DNA of 64,000 nt from Jeotgalicoccus nanhaiensis (GCA_004570955.1 SPPL01000002.1:372001-436000), one strand, 5' to 3'. Positions 8,327 through 17,734 are shown, counted from the stretch's first letter. Made by a program: numbers and translations. Notes: generated from the letters alone by a model not told the origin.

Positions 8327-10189
8327 TTAAAAGAATCCATATCTACCGCTTTCTTTATTCTTAGTGAATTCTATAAAATTCACTCTTCGTTTTATAGAAT
8401 TGGCTGGCTCTTTATTATCAAGAATAATTATTTGCATATTATTACCCATTGATGCTAAATCTTTAAAGAAAGCATTTTGAAGATCTTGTTCATTTTGAAT
8501 ATTTCCATCAAAATCTCTCTTCGATTTTCTTTCTTTATATGTAGTTAGTGGTGAATCTAAAACAACGAACCCCGGGTGAGGCAAAGAATTTTTTTGACAG
8601 TATTGCATAAAAGATACTGCAAAACTACTATAAATAATTGCTCTGTATCCCTTACCGTAATCTTGAACAAGCTTCTTATTTATATAAATTTTTTCACCTT
8701 CATAGGATACTCGTGGATCATCTGAAAAATTCCATCTCCTTAACGTGTCAGACATGTACTCACAGAAAGTGTCTATAGACGTTATAATCCCATCTTCTTC
8801 TTGTTTATTATTATTAATAGTAGTTGATTTCCTATTTTTTATTAAACTAGTAACTAATGATTTTTCATTTTCTAATTCGGCTAATCTATCTTTAGTTGAT
8901 TTATATTGTATATACCATTCTCTATCTCTGTCATATGCCTTTAACAATTCTTTTAACTCAACTTGCTTTGGTTGTAAAATAGTTTCCAATGTTTCCTCTA
9001 CATTTGCTAGATTATTTAAATCTTTTTGTATCTCTTCTTGTAAATTTGCTTCATCAATTTCTGATTGTTGTATAGTTGAATTTAAGTCGGTTAATTTTCC
9101 TTTTATTTTTTGAATTTCTACTCCAATTGATAGCACAAGTTCTTCAGAGTTCTCATTAACTTTACATTCATGATTTTCATTATTTTTATCCAACTTATGG
9201 TTACAATATGGACATCGAGAAAATTTCAATTGTGAGAAGTAATGGTCACTTTCAATTAAGAAATTGAGTCTTTCTAGATCAGTAACATAATATTTCTTCA
9301 ATAGTTTAAACCTTTTAATCAATTCCCTATTAGCAATACTACGTGATTTATTTTCTTCTAGTTTATTCCATCTCTCTCTTCTATTAGTTGTTTCAATTTT
9401 AATTTCATTACTTAACAACTCTAAGTCACTTTGGATTTCATTCATTTTCCCCTCCAAATCTAACGTAGGAAAAATTTTATCAAAATTAATCTTTTCAAGC
9501 TGCTCTTCTTCTTTTGAAATTAATCTTTCTAACAGTTCTTTTTGTCCTTCTAATTTTGTTGGAGAGTTGAATTCCACATCTTGACCAATCTCGTTTTCAC
9601 CATCATCGATACCAGAAATAAGATATTTAAATATCGATTTTTCCACTGGCACATGTATATTTTGACCTGAAAGTTGAGGTGAACTTGTTTTGATAATTTT
9701 ATCTTCACCTATAGTAATATAAATTGCTAAATCTCTGAAACTTAAGGTCCTCAGGTCACCTTTTTTATTCCTCTTCACATAGATTGGATGATCGTAACCA
9801 GCTTTCTTTAAATAAAAGGCAGAAATATTATCATTACTCTCTTTATTGTGTTTCAATTTCAATCTATGAGATTCTGATTCCTCTATTAAATTCATCTTAC
9901 TGGGGTATATTTCAACTTCATTAGCATCAAAAATTCTCTTTATTGTATAAACATCACCAACATATGATTTTAGTTCAACTAGTACTGTATTATATCCTGA
10001 TGCTTCTTCAATATTCTTAGGCTTGTTTTTAGCTCCCAATATATAATTTAAGCTTTCAAAAACATACGATTTCCCTGTATCGGAAGGACCTGTTAGTATA
10101 TTTAGTCCGGCAGAAAACTCTAATGTAGCGGCTTCTACATTTGTACCTTCAACAGATATTTTCTTTATATAAAATCCATTAGTATTCAT
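8327..10189 (-). CDS. ABC-3C system: SMC/Rad50-like ABC ATPase
   Basis: 620 residues. Walker A GPSDTGKS is at 34-41. A long coiled-coil middle (about 210-470) carries a zinc-hook-like cysteine cluster near residue 322 (CPYCNHKLD, then HEC). The Walker B/signature end is FVVLDSPLTTYKE near 540, and IIILDNKEP follows. This is the RecF/SMC-like ATPase type that forms the third component of the ABC three-component conflict systems defined computationally by Krishnan, Burroughs, Iyer and Aravind. It overlaps the middle-component gene by 11 bases, so the three genes are one translationally coupled operon. Expected role: DNA sensing or loading partner for the nuclease effector. Confidence 0.8.
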   Translation of the reverse strand: MNTNGFYIKKISVEGTNVEAATLEFSAGLNILTGPSDTGKSYVFESLNYILGAKNKPKNIEEASGYNTVLVELKSYVGDVYTIKRIFDANEVEIYPSKMNLIEESESHRLKLKHNKESNDNISAFYLKKAGYDHPIYVKRNKKGDLRTLSFRDLAIYITIGEDKIIKTSSPQLSGQNIHVPVEKSIFKYLISGIDDGENEIGQDVEFNSPTKLEGQKELLERLISKEEEQLEKINFDKIFPTLDLEGKMNEIQSDLELLSNEIKIETTNRRERWNKLEENKSRSIANRELIKRFKLLKKYYVTDLERLNFLIESDHYFSQLKFSRCPYCNHKLDKNNENHECKVNENSEELVLSIGVEIQKIKGKLTDLNSTIQQSEIDEANLQEEIQKDLNNLANVEETLETILQPKQVELKELLKAYDRDREWYIQYKSTKDRLAELENEKSLVTSLIKNRKSTTINNNKQEEDGIITSIDTFCEYMSDTLRRWNFSDDPRVSYEGEKIYINKKLVQDYGKGYRAIIYSSFAVSFMQYCQKNSLPHPGFVVLDSPLTTYKERKSKRDFDGNIQNEQDLQNAFFKDLASMGNNMQIIILDNKEPANSIKRRVNFIEFTKNKESGRYGFF

Positions 10190-10691
10190 CCAACCACGTC
10201 CTTATTAGAGATTCTCTTGAAAACTCACTGCCCCAATTGGATAAATTATCATTTACATATTCAGATAGTTTTTGCTCCGAATAATACTTGAACTCATTTA
10301 TAACTATTTGAGCATTTTTAATCAATTCCGTTTCATAAGTCGAATCAAAGTAATTAAGAAAAGCTGAAGTTAGTTCATTTGCACTATAGTAGATACCATT
10401 CTCAGTATACTTAATATCTATAAGATCCTTAGCATACATCAGTTGGATTCCTTCTTGAATAATTTTTCTTTTGATTATTATTTCTCCTGTACGATGTGGT
10501 ATAGCCGGATGTAAACTTTCATAATTTTCATTGAAATCATTTGCGTGTAGAACAAAATAATCATAAATTATAAGTCTATTGATATCTATCGGAACGCTTT
10601 TTAATTCATTTAAAATATTCAATACTCTTAATCCGACTTCTAATGGCGTGTTAAAGACATTCCGGTTTAATTTAAATATATCATTGTTCAT
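10179..10691 (-). CDS. ABC-3C system: middle component
   Basis: 170 residues from ATG 10691 (GGGTGA 6 bases upstream); a TTG two codons earlier is less likely. The sequence is mostly helical with a winged-helix look: NTPLEVGLRVLNILNELKSV, then RLIIYDYFVLHANDF, and ends SLIRTWLDEY. Small proteins of this kind sit between effector and ATPase in ABC-3C operons and are called middle components (MC); I cannot tell which MC family. It overlaps both neighbours (11 bases with the ATPase gene, 11 with the effector gene), which supports tight stoichiometric expression. Confidence 0.7.
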   Translation of the reverse strand: MNNDIFKLNRNVFNTPLEVGLRVLNILNELKSVPIDINRLIIYDYFVLHANDFNENYESLHPAIPHRTGEIIIKRKIIQEGIQLMYAKDLIDIKYTENGIYYSANELTSAFLNYFDSTYETELIKNAQIVINEFKYYSEQKLSEYVNDNLSNWGSEFSRESLIRTWLDEY

Positions 10692-11835
10692 AATCAATCA
10701 CCCACAATATTTCATCTGCAGAATCCGGCTTTTTCTCATTAGCTAGATGGTGACAAATCCCCATCTTAACTGGAATATCTGCGAAATCTCTCAGAGCATT
10801 ATTAGAAGAAAGCGCGAGGGCCTTTGCTTCTCTCGTTGCAGCTCTAACCCTTTCGAACCCATCTTTATATTCATCGTAGACTATATCAACAATCCCGTGA
10901 TAAACTTCATTTTTCATTTCTTCGAATCCATCTAACCCGTCAGGCTTCGAATCTCTATCAAAAACTCTTAATGATTCAGCTTGATAGAAATAATTTCGTT
11001 GTCTTTTAAAATGGCTAAATAAATACTGGTGTTCTTCTAGTTTAACCAAGTTATTTATTTCAACTTTTTTATGGTCAGAATATGCATTGTAAAGCTTTTT
11101 TACATACATTTGCTCTTCCTGTTTCACTTTAGCTGGTTCTTTTAGTGGTTTAGGACGTTCAGTCAAACCCCCACCAAATCTAAAAGAAAAGTATATCGTA
11201 TCTTTATATTGATTAATGAGTTCTCCAGGATTAATTGATTCGAAAATGGAAAAATCGAATTTTTCAACATATTCTTTAAATTCATCAACTAACCTCACTT
11301 CTTTTTCCGAAATATTTTTGAGACAATGTTTATCCCAATTCGCAATAAGTTCATCTCTTAATTTATCTGGCTTCATCAATAAATCAGAAAGTTTTGGTCC
11401 TACACCGCGTGTTGAAACAAAATAGTAGTTTTGAGGGACGCTATATTCTCCAATATATGTGTAGTAACATAACTTTCCAAATTCAACCCACATTTCAGAA
11501 GGTGTGAGTGCACTACTATAATGTTTACATTGATAGTTATCCCATATCTCACTTCCATCTTTAGAATATTTCTTAAAGGCAACCACATCTCTACCTTTGT
11601 CCCCAGATCCTGCTAATCTTATCACTTTTTTTATCTTCTGTACTTTTTTATACTTCGGTCTTAAGTAACCATATATCCATTCTTCAATTAACTCTTCAAA
11701 TTCGTCTGCAGATATTATTTTCAATCTATCGATTGGTGGCATATTTTTTCCCATGATTAGTTGTTTATTGGAAAGAGTACGATTATACTTTGGTTCTTCA
11801 ATTTCATAAAAATCATCCATAACAGAGTTAGTCAT
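10681..11835 (-). CDS. ABC-3C system: Mrr-like restriction nuclease effector with ABC-3C C-terminal domain
   Basis: 384 residues. N-terminal PD-(D/E)XK nuclease of the Mrr type: EFEELIEEW (45-53), GDKGRDVV (78-85) with the catalytic Asp, and YQCKHY (101-106) giving the Q-x-K motif. After a linker, the C-terminal part (about 240-384) contains HFKRQRNYFYQAESLR, a DGFEEMKNEVYHGI block and CHHLANE, resembling the shared C-terminal domain that joins effectors to ABC-3C systems. First gene of the three-gene operon, with AGGTG before the ATG. Inferred role: DNA cleavage when the ATPase partner detects invading DNA. Assignment rests on domain order and motifs. Confidence 0.8.
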   Translation of the reverse strand: MTNSVMDDFYEIEEPKYNRTLSNKQLIMGKNMPPIDRLKIISADEFEELIEEWIYGYLRPKYKKVQKIKKVIRLAGSGDKGRDVVAFKKYSKDGSEIWDNYQCKHYSSALTPSEMWVEFGKLCYYTYIGEYSVPQNYYFVSTRGVGPKLSDLLMKPDKLRDELIANWDKHCLKNISEKEVRLVDEFKEYVEKFDFSIFESINPGELINQYKDTIYFSFRFGGGLTERPKPLKEPAKVKQEEQMYVKKLYNAYSDHKKVEINNLVKLEEHQYLFSHFKRQRNYFYQAESLRVFDRDSKPDGLDGFEEMKNEVYHGIVDIVYDEYKDGFERVRAATREAKALALSSNNALRDFADIPVKMGICHHLANEKKPDSADEILWVIDYEQ

Positions 11836-12254
11836 TTATACACCTACTTACCATTTATATATAATTATAACAGAATTTTCAAAGTATTATATATTGTTAA
11901 GAAGTTCTTTAATCCACTATAAATTACCTTTGCTACATCCACGTCATTCTCTTATTCGTGTACGTTTGTATCTGGAATTGCTAATTAGGAGTAGTCTGCA
12001 GTAAGATACTCGATTGTTTAACATGACTTCCTTCTCTCTAAACGCACACAATTCAGTTATATGTACTTCTCTTATTCTTGACTATCTATATTTTCCTTTG
12101 TAAATATTTTTCGATATAAAGACAGTTTCTGATTTCTCTAATGACTAAATTTGCAATGTGTTATTAATGGTCTTGTCAATTTCTATTTGTATTTTTTAAC
12201 CAAATAAAACTAATAATAATAAACACTTATAGATTTTAATAAAAGAAAATATAT
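11836..12254. other. Intergenic region between the ABC-3C operon and the HEPN gene
   Basis: About 420 AT-rich bases with no coding frame I can support on either strand and no clear repeat. It must include the ABC-3C promoter next to 11836. Confidence 0.5.
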
Positions 12255-12285
12255 AAGTCGCTACCAGTATTACTAGCAGCGACTT
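12255..12285 (-). terminator. Terminator of the HEPN-like gene
   Basis: Stem AAGTCGCT (12255-12262) / AGCGACTT (12278-12285); the minus-strand tail ATATATTTTCTTTTATT is T-rich. Confidence 0.7.
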
Positions 12286-12322
12286 TTCTGATATATTTTT
12301 AAAATAAAAATCCTAAAATTAA

Positions 12323-13642
12323 TTATTTAATGATTTCTGCCGAGTTAATAATAATTTGTTCTGCAATTGTTTTAACCAACGGTATTTCTTTAATTAATTC
12401 TTCTTCATCTTTAAATGGATTATACCATTTATAGTCTTCATTATCTTTGCTATGTATTAAAGAGTTTCTGGTATCATATATCCTTCTAGCAATAGAACTA
12501 TAAATCCCTTTTTTATCTTTCCACTGTAGTTCTTTACCTCCAGAAAATTTGACTGTATTTTCAGCATAATAACTTAATAATTCAATATCTTGTTCATTTA
12601 ATCTTTTCTTTATCTCATCTGCTGATGCAAATTTCTCTAATATTATCTTTAATGAATCAAATTCGTTCCCTTGTCCGTCATCTCTATTTATTTTCACTCT
12701 TGATTTAACTTTTTTTATAATTCCATTAATATCATTTGTATTATTATAAGAGAAATCGGGCTGAGTTATAAGTTCTTGAACTTCTTCTATTAATTTTTCT
12801 TTATATACTTTATCATAATAAAATTCCATAATATGATAATATGAAATATATTTTATATAATAGTCATCTGTATTACTAGCTCTACTATAAAAATCTATTA
12901 GGTTTGGGTCATATTCTCGTGCTGGTATTTTTTCATTTACATTCTCTTGCTCAACTTTCCTTAGAAAATCTTTATATCTAAATAATTCTTCCAAACTGAA
13001 GTAATTTTCAAACTTTACTCCATTTCTATATACATGTTCAAATATGAAAGAAATTCTTAATTTTCTATACTTCTCTATTCTAAATATAGATTCATTAGAT
13101 ATTTTGAGTGTTTCAAACTGTACATATTTTATTATATATTCTACTAAGTCAATACATTCATTTTGTAATTCATTATCCTTTTGAAATAAAGATTCATCTT
13201 CTTGAATAATATAGGCACGCGTGTTTCTTCTGAATCTGGAAAACCGCATCGATTTCATAATTGTTTTTCTTATACTTCTTTCATCCATACCATCTATATA
13301 ATTTAGAATTGATTTTAAAAAATATAATGATGACATCTCGGAAATTTCTAATTTTATTTCTCTACCTGAATACTTTCCTTCGAGATTAATTTTTCTTGAA
13401 TCTTCTTCATAGCGTCGAAAACTTCCAACTTCTATAGGATATTCATATGTATTATTTGAGTACATCTCTAAATTATCAAAAGATTTATTTTCAGATAATA
13501 AGCCTATTATCTTCTCTTCATCGTATTTGACAATTGTTTTATTTCCCCTTGTCTGTTGTATTTCAAAACAATCGGCATCGTTTAATTCTGTGAGATGCAT
13601 AATAAATTTTAACGCAGTTTTAATTAAAGATAATTCTTCCAC
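12323..13642 (-). CDS. HEPN-like protein, candidate abortive-infection RNase
   Basis: About 439 residues from a GTG at 13642 that has GAGGTGA at the right distance; an in-frame ATG at 13696 has no ribosome site. Near the C-terminus the sequence IYDTRNSLIHS carries the R-x4-H motif of HEPN ribonucleases, followed by an acidic linker and a final helix, as in ApeA-type and DUF4145-like HEPN proteins. The large N-terminal part (about 1-380), rich in charged residues and Tyr, is not recognised. No partner gene is coupled to it. Its place inside the defence island supports an RNA-cleaving toxin role, which is inferred. Confidence 0.6.
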   Translation of the reverse strand: MEELSLIKTALKFIMHLTELNDADCFEIQQTRGNKTIVKYDEEKIIGLLSENKSFDNLEMYSNNTYEYPIEVGSFRRYEEDSRKINLEGKYSGREIKLEISEMSSLYFLKSILNYIDGMDERSIRKTIMKSMRFSRFRRNTRAYIIQEDESLFQKDNELQNECIDLVEYIIKYVQFETLKISNESIFRIEKYRKLRISFIFEHVYRNGVKFENYFSLEELFRYKDFLRKVEQENVNEKIPAREYDPNLIDFYSRASNTDDYYIKYISYYHIMEFYYDKVYKEKLIEEVQELITQPDFSYNNTNDINGIIKKVKSRVKINRDDGQGNEFDSLKIILEKFASADEIKKRLNEQDIELLSYYAENTVKFSGGKELQWKDKKGIYSSIARRIYDTRNSLIHSKDNEDYKWYNPFKDEEELIKEIPLVKTIAEQIIINSAEIIK

Positions 13643-14142
13643 TTTTTTCACCTCTAGAATTTTTAGTTTCTTATTTTTAAATTTTACCTTGCACATAAAT
13701 TTATATATAGCAAGATAAATGATAATAATTTACATCCATAACTACTCCGTGTATATACACTACCTTTTCCATCCATACGATTATCTGAATGTCTGATATA
13801 TGTCTGATATATCTCAGAATTTCTTTGATAACTATTGTTTCTTTATATCCTCTGACAATTAACTATACCATCTAAATTATACACGTTTATATATTTACGA
13901 GATTTAGCTCAGTAAGAATATTATAAATTATATGGATTCTTATATTTTACAATTAGCACTTACTTGCAACATCAATTGTTACAAACAACGCTTCCATAAC
14001 GATATATTTGATTTCTATTCATTATCTCCCTCTTCTTTAAAAGTTATAGTTAGTTTTTATACTATAAGCGTATACTTTAAGGATTTTTAAAAAAGTTCTA
14101 ATTCGAATAAAATATTTTTTACATTCATTTACATATTAAAAA
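13643..14142. other. AT-rich intergenic region between two island genes
   Basis: About 500 bases. Near 13795 there is a short direct repeat GTCTGATATAT-GTCTGATATAT. It should hold the promoter of the HEPN-like gene. No gene or RNA can be supported. Confidence 0.45.
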
Positions 14143-14165
14143 ATGCGCCCGGTCCCCGGACGCAT
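14143..14165 (-). terminator. GC-rich terminator after the 116-residue gene
   Basis: ATGCGCCCGG (14143-14152) / CCGGACGCAT (14156-14165), one mismatch and a three-base loop, followed on the minus strand by TTTTTTAATATG. The stem stands out in AT-rich surroundings. Confidence 0.8.
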
Positions 14166-14202
14166 CTATTATTATAATTTAACTTCTCATATTGTGAGAT
14201 AG

Positions 14203-14553
14203 TTATTTAATATATCCATTAGCCTTTAAGTACCCTTCGAATATTTTCAACCCAAAAGGGGTCAGTTTTTCTGAAATTTTTTCTGATACGTTAGTACTTT
14301 TTCCGCTCTCGATCTGTTTTAATACTTCTTTTACATTTTGCAGTTCTCTTTCTAAATCGTCCTTAATAAACTCTATATCTTCATCAGGAATTTCATTTAT
14401 TTTTATTACATTACCAAATGCATTTAATTCTCTTGTATTTCGTCCCGATATACCAACTTCATATCTACTAATATAGTTATCATTAACAGTTGTATTACTA
14501 CTACCGTCTATATCAATAACTACATTTTCTCTGATATTCCCTTCATTTTCCAT
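14203..14553 (-). CDS. Small protein of unknown function in the defence island
   Basis: 116 residues from ATG 14553, which has a GGGGGT site about 9 bases upstream; the in-frame ATG at 14589 lacks one. The N-terminal half (IDIDGSSNTTVNDNYIS, then GISGRN) has the look of one or two turns of a parallel beta-helix. The C-terminal half is helical (LERELQNVKEVLKQIESGK) and ends FEGYLKANGYIK. No family recognised. It is monocistronic with its own terminator and ends in the island beside the IS110 relic. A regulatory or accessory role cannot be read from sequence. Confidence 0.5.
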   Translation of the reverse strand: MENEGNIRENVVIDIDGSSNTTVNDNYISRYEVGISGRNTRELNAFGNVIKINEIPDEDIEFIKDDLERELQNVKEVLKQIESGKSTNVSEKISEKLTPFGLKIFEGYLKANGYIK

Positions 14554-14673
14554 TAGTATAATACCCCCTATGAAATTAACCTTAATCATGTTAAATGCTC
14601 TTACAGTGAATATATTACATATTCATATGTGAATACAAGAAACCGTACTGGCAATGCTATATAGAGAATTATC

Positions 14674-15567
14674 ATGAGAAGTGTGGTCGCGTTTTATGTT
14701 AGTAAAGGGCACAGCTATATGGTGATTTACAATGCAGAGCAACATTGCGTCTTTGAACAAGATATCAAATATTGCTTGCCTCAGTTTAAAGACGTCCATA
14801 TTCGGATTAAATCACAAATGCTGAAAGACGCCTTCATACCGTACATTGTATTTTAAGCTACTAGTGTATACTCCAAAGCGTTGCAACGCTTTATGCGAGA
14901 GTCCGGATTTGCCTACGCTCTAATGAATCCACTAGAAATTAAAATGCAAAGCCTTACGATTCGCATGCATAAAACAAATCGAACAGATACACATAAGCTA
15001 GATCAATCTTGTTCTACACATCCTTCTAAAAATAAGACGTTTCAAGATAATTACTACGAAGATATGTGCAATCTCTCCCAGCATTACGCGAATTAAACAA
15101 AAAAATCATTCTCCTTAGAACCCGAATTCATGCGCTGATACAGATGACATTCCCTGAGCTAGAAGACCTGTTTTACACTAACATCAGGGTTATCTTTCTA
15201 TTCTTCAATTATTTACACATCTAGATATGTTGAATGGATTATCCAGAACAAGAGTAAAGAACTTAATCCTAAGGCATACAAACAAACGTCCATCTTCAAA
15301 ACGTGCCACAGAAAAATCAGGCGCCTTATTAATGGCTGCAGCAGATGCTTAAAGTGTACGAGTTGATCAAATTCAAAACCATGTCAGGAGATTTTAGATA
15401 TACAGCAGGCATTGATTGAACAGATGGTTTAGATATCGCAGAATATCACATCCTGAGCAGCTTTCCAAGGAGTGGCGATGTCACCGCCGTTCAAATCATC
15501 GCAGAAGTCGGAGATATCAGACGGTTTAATTCGTCTAAACAGTTAAGTACATTTACCGGTTCTTTCT
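14674..15567 (+). mobile_element. Decayed IS110-family transposase gene
   Basis: Pieces in different plus-strand frames follow the order of an IS110-type transposase. The N-terminal FYVSKGHSYMVIYNAEQHC is followed by LQRFMRESGFAYALMNPLE, HKTNRTDTHKLDQSC and FQDNYYEDM. At 15440-15560 the C-terminal helix-hairpin-helix region reads LSSFPRSGDVTAVQIIAEVG and DIRRFNSSKQLSTFTG. Stops and frameshifts break it repeatedly, and the first catalytic Asp of the DEDD set (normally DVSKG) is replaced by Tyr. The end at about 15567 abuts a truncated KAP NTPase gene. No terminal repeats are expected for this family. Inactive. Confidence 0.8.
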
Positions 15568-15943
15568 AAGTCATCTATGATAATCGTTATTTCTGACTTT
15601 CCTTTTAATTCGTTTTGAATTATTTTTAATACATCATTTATATAAGGAAGTGATATAGTAAATCCACTATGAGAAAACTTAATCTCCTTTAGATACTTCA
15701 ATGTTTTTCTCTATATAATTTTCGCAGTAGATACTAGTTCATAGTGCAAGTCTTCATAAAATATATTGTTACTATTCTTACCAAATAGAGATATATAATA
15801 TATATTTTCATTTTTTTAACCGAATCTAAGATATACTTAGTTTTTCCAACACCCCAAGGTCCATTGAATAAAATTTTTTGGTAAGGCAACCCTTCTAACC
15901 TCTCTATGACTTCTTTGATTTTAGCTGCTTCCATTTGAATCAC
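15568..15943 (-). pseudogene. KAP-family P-loop NTPase fragment
   Basis: The start (ATG 15943) reads AAKIKEVIERLEGLPYQKIL followed by FNGPWGVGKTKYILDSVKK: a Walker A typical of KAP NTPases. A frameshift near 15815 moves the homology to another frame (NIYYISLFGKNSNNIFYEDL), a stop interrupts it near 15720, and the frame then reaches a Walker B (ITIIIDDLER) just before the IS110 relic cuts it off. So the insertion and later decay removed the rest of a gene that in intact form would be several hundred residues. KAP NTPases occur in anti-phage loci such as those with membrane helices. Confidence 0.7.
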
Positions 15944-16023
15944 CTCTTATAGATACCTAAAACAACACATAAACTTGTTAAAATTAATGTGGGATTATTT
16001 AATTAAATGAATATTTAAGTTAA

Positions 16024-17298
16024 TTATTTTAAATTATCTAGTTCTTTAAATTGATATTGTCTAGGTTTTGCTAGAACATATGATTCTCCAACATTTATTT
16101 TCAGGTAAATAAATTCTTTAATTACTTTCCTAATTAATTTAGCAATTTCGATTTTATTACCATCTATTCTAGGCTTCTTATTAATATCAAAAAAATGTGA
16201 GTGGTAATGTCTAAAGTCCTTAAGGTAAGATATAAATTTTTCATCTAATTCAATCTCTGAAAAGATTGAATTTATTATTTCCCGATCTAGACTTTTGAAC
16301 ATTTCTTCTAATCTTATTTTCAATGTTATATCTTTATCGCAAATAAACCTTCTATGCAGTCCTTCTAAAATAACTATGTGGGAAAGCAAATAATCATCTT
16401 CATATATTGGCTTATATATATAATTAACATAAGTATCAAATATATCAGTGAGCTTATCTTCATTATTAAAATATCCGTCAACAAATTCAGAAAATCTTCT
16501 GTTCAAAAATGGTTTAACTTGAAAAGTCAACTCATTAGAAGGTTTAGATACTTGTATATTAGATTCATTTGCCCAAAATATTTTATAATTTTTCTCTTTA
16601 GTCGATATATATAATTCTTCTACTTTAATTTGATGTTCAGTAATGAAAGAGATTAGATTACGTATTTTCATTGCTTGTGAAATGATATTATTGAATGATT
16701 GAGGTTCTTTGAATTTAAAGTTTAAAAATGGAGTATAGTCAAATTTTAAGTCGAAATCTTCACCTCGGTTATATTGATTTGCAAGAATAAAATCTGTTAC
16801 TTCCATACGGTTATTTATTATACACAATCCTAGAGTACTCTCTAAATTTAGTTCAACACTACTATGAAAACGGTCTTCTTTCTTTCTCCCATATCTAAAA
16901 GGTGAGTTTGTGAATATGTCTTTAAAATACGAACAGTATATCTTAAAATTTTTATAGTGATTTTCTTCTGATACTGATTCAATTTGAGGATTGGTATCCA
17001 ATAATAAATATTGGTAAATAACTTCTATCGTAATGATATTATTAGAATTATTTTTTGAGTTTAAAACTATCCCATCACGGAGCAATAGTTTCTCCCCAAA
17101 ACTAGTAATGAAAACAATATTAGTGATGTCCAACTCTAGCTCATCTAATGTATCTAAAAAACCTTCTACAACAAAAGTTAAATTTATTTGATTATCATTA
17201 TATTCTAATAAACCGCTTTTTGGCTCTTCAACATTACTAAAGTAAATCAAACCATGTGTAGATAATTTCTCTATCATCTTTAACTTAGCAAACTTCAT
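16024..17298 (-). CDS. ApeA-like HEPN abortive-infection protein
   Basis: 424 residues. The N-terminal half (STHGLIYFSN, LEYNDNQINLTFVVEGFL) resembles the ApeA N-terminal domain. The C-terminal HEPN domain carries R-x4-H at 363-368 (FRHYHSHFF), the expected RNase motif position, with helices before (IVILEGLHRRF, LEEMFKSLDREI) and after it (IAKLIRKVIKEF). ApeA is a known single-gene anti-phage effector that contains a HEPN domain; here equivalence is by motif and layout only. ATG 17298 has an AAGGA-type site placed rather far upstream. Upstream gene of the island on this strand, followed by the broken KAP gene. Confidence 0.7.
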   Translation of the reverse strand: MKFAKLKMIEKLSTHGLIYFSNVEEPKSGLLEYNDNQINLTFVVEGFLDTLDELELDITNIVFITSFGEKLLLRDGIVLNSKNNSNNIITIEVIYQYLLLDTNPQIESVSEENHYKNFKIYCSYFKDIFTNSPFRYGRKKEDRFHSSVELNLESTLGLCIINNRMEVTDFILANQYNRGEDFDLKFDYTPFLNFKFKEPQSFNNIISQAMKIRNLISFITEHQIKVEELYISTKEKNYKIFWANESNIQVSKPSNELTFQVKPFLNRRFSEFVDGYFNNEDKLTDIFDTYVNYIYKPIYEDDYLLSHIVILEGLHRRFICDKDITLKIRLEEMFKSLDREIINSIFSEIELDEKFISYLKDFRHYHSHFFDINKKPRIDGNKIEIAKLIRKVIKEFIYLKINVGESYVLAKPRQYQFKELDNLK

Positions 17299-17355
17299 AA
17301 TCTAACCACATCCTTATATTTTAAAGTAGTCTTTCTAATTATTCTCTTATTTAAA

Positions 17356-17380
17356 AACGCCCAGTTCATCACCAGGCGTT
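17356..17380 (-). terminator. Terminator of the 85-residue membrane protein gene
   Basis: Stem AACGCC (17356-17361) / GGCGTT (17375-17380) with a further imperfect extension; minus-strand tail TTTTTAAATAAG. Homologous to the hairpin at 7704-7730. Confidence 0.65.
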
Positions 17381-17390
17381 CCATCTATTC

Positions 17391-17648
17391 CTACATAAAA
17401 AATATGCTCACTAAAAAGATTCCTACGACGTTAACCAGTATCGCAGACAAACTCAATTTCTTCGCTCTGCCTTCGCCGGTTTTCGTAATTAAGAGTATAA
17501 CGACACTTAAAATTGCAAGTCCGATTGCAATATAATACGGCAGCCCCATCGGTGACAGGTAAATATTACCCGCTTCATTCGCTGCGATCGTCGTAATCAG
17601 ATAGATTAAGTTCAGTATTGATAAAATAAGCATTAATATCCGCATCAT
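17391..17648 (-). CDS. Small two/three-helix membrane protein of unknown function
   Basis: 85 residues. Three hydrophobic segments are visible: about 3-20 (ILMLILSILNLIYLI), 36-54 (YYIAIGLAILSVVILL) and 66-84 (LSAILVNVVGIFLVSIF), separated by a loop with TKTGEGRAKK. No family recognised. ATG 17648 follows AAGGAG. A truncated relative lies at 7743-7908. Immediately upstream (17669-17734) is a duplicate of the 3' end of the uvrX gene, suggesting that this gene originally sat directly downstream of uvrX. Confidence 0.7.
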   Translation of the reverse strand: MMRILMLILSILNLIYLITTIAANEAGNIYLSPMGLPYYIAIGLAILSVVILLITKTGEGRAKKLSLSAILVNVVGIFLVSIFFM

Positions 17649-17668
17649 ATCACTCCTTATCCATATTC

Positions 17669-17734
17669 TACCTTTTATGGCCGGCGATTAAACCTTCCCG
17701 GAGTTTCAGCGTAGAGGCTTCGGTACAGCTGATG
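17669..17734 (-). repeat. Duplicated 3' end of uvrX (left copy of a 66-bp direct repeat)
   Basis: 64 of 66 bases match 19597-19662. In the minus frame it encodes the last ~20 residues of the Y-family polymerase (CTEASTLKLREGLIAGHKR) and its own TAG stop. The two copies bracket 17735-19596, which holds the two lipoprotein-type genes, so this looks like the footprint of an insertion or duplication event. Confidence 0.9.
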
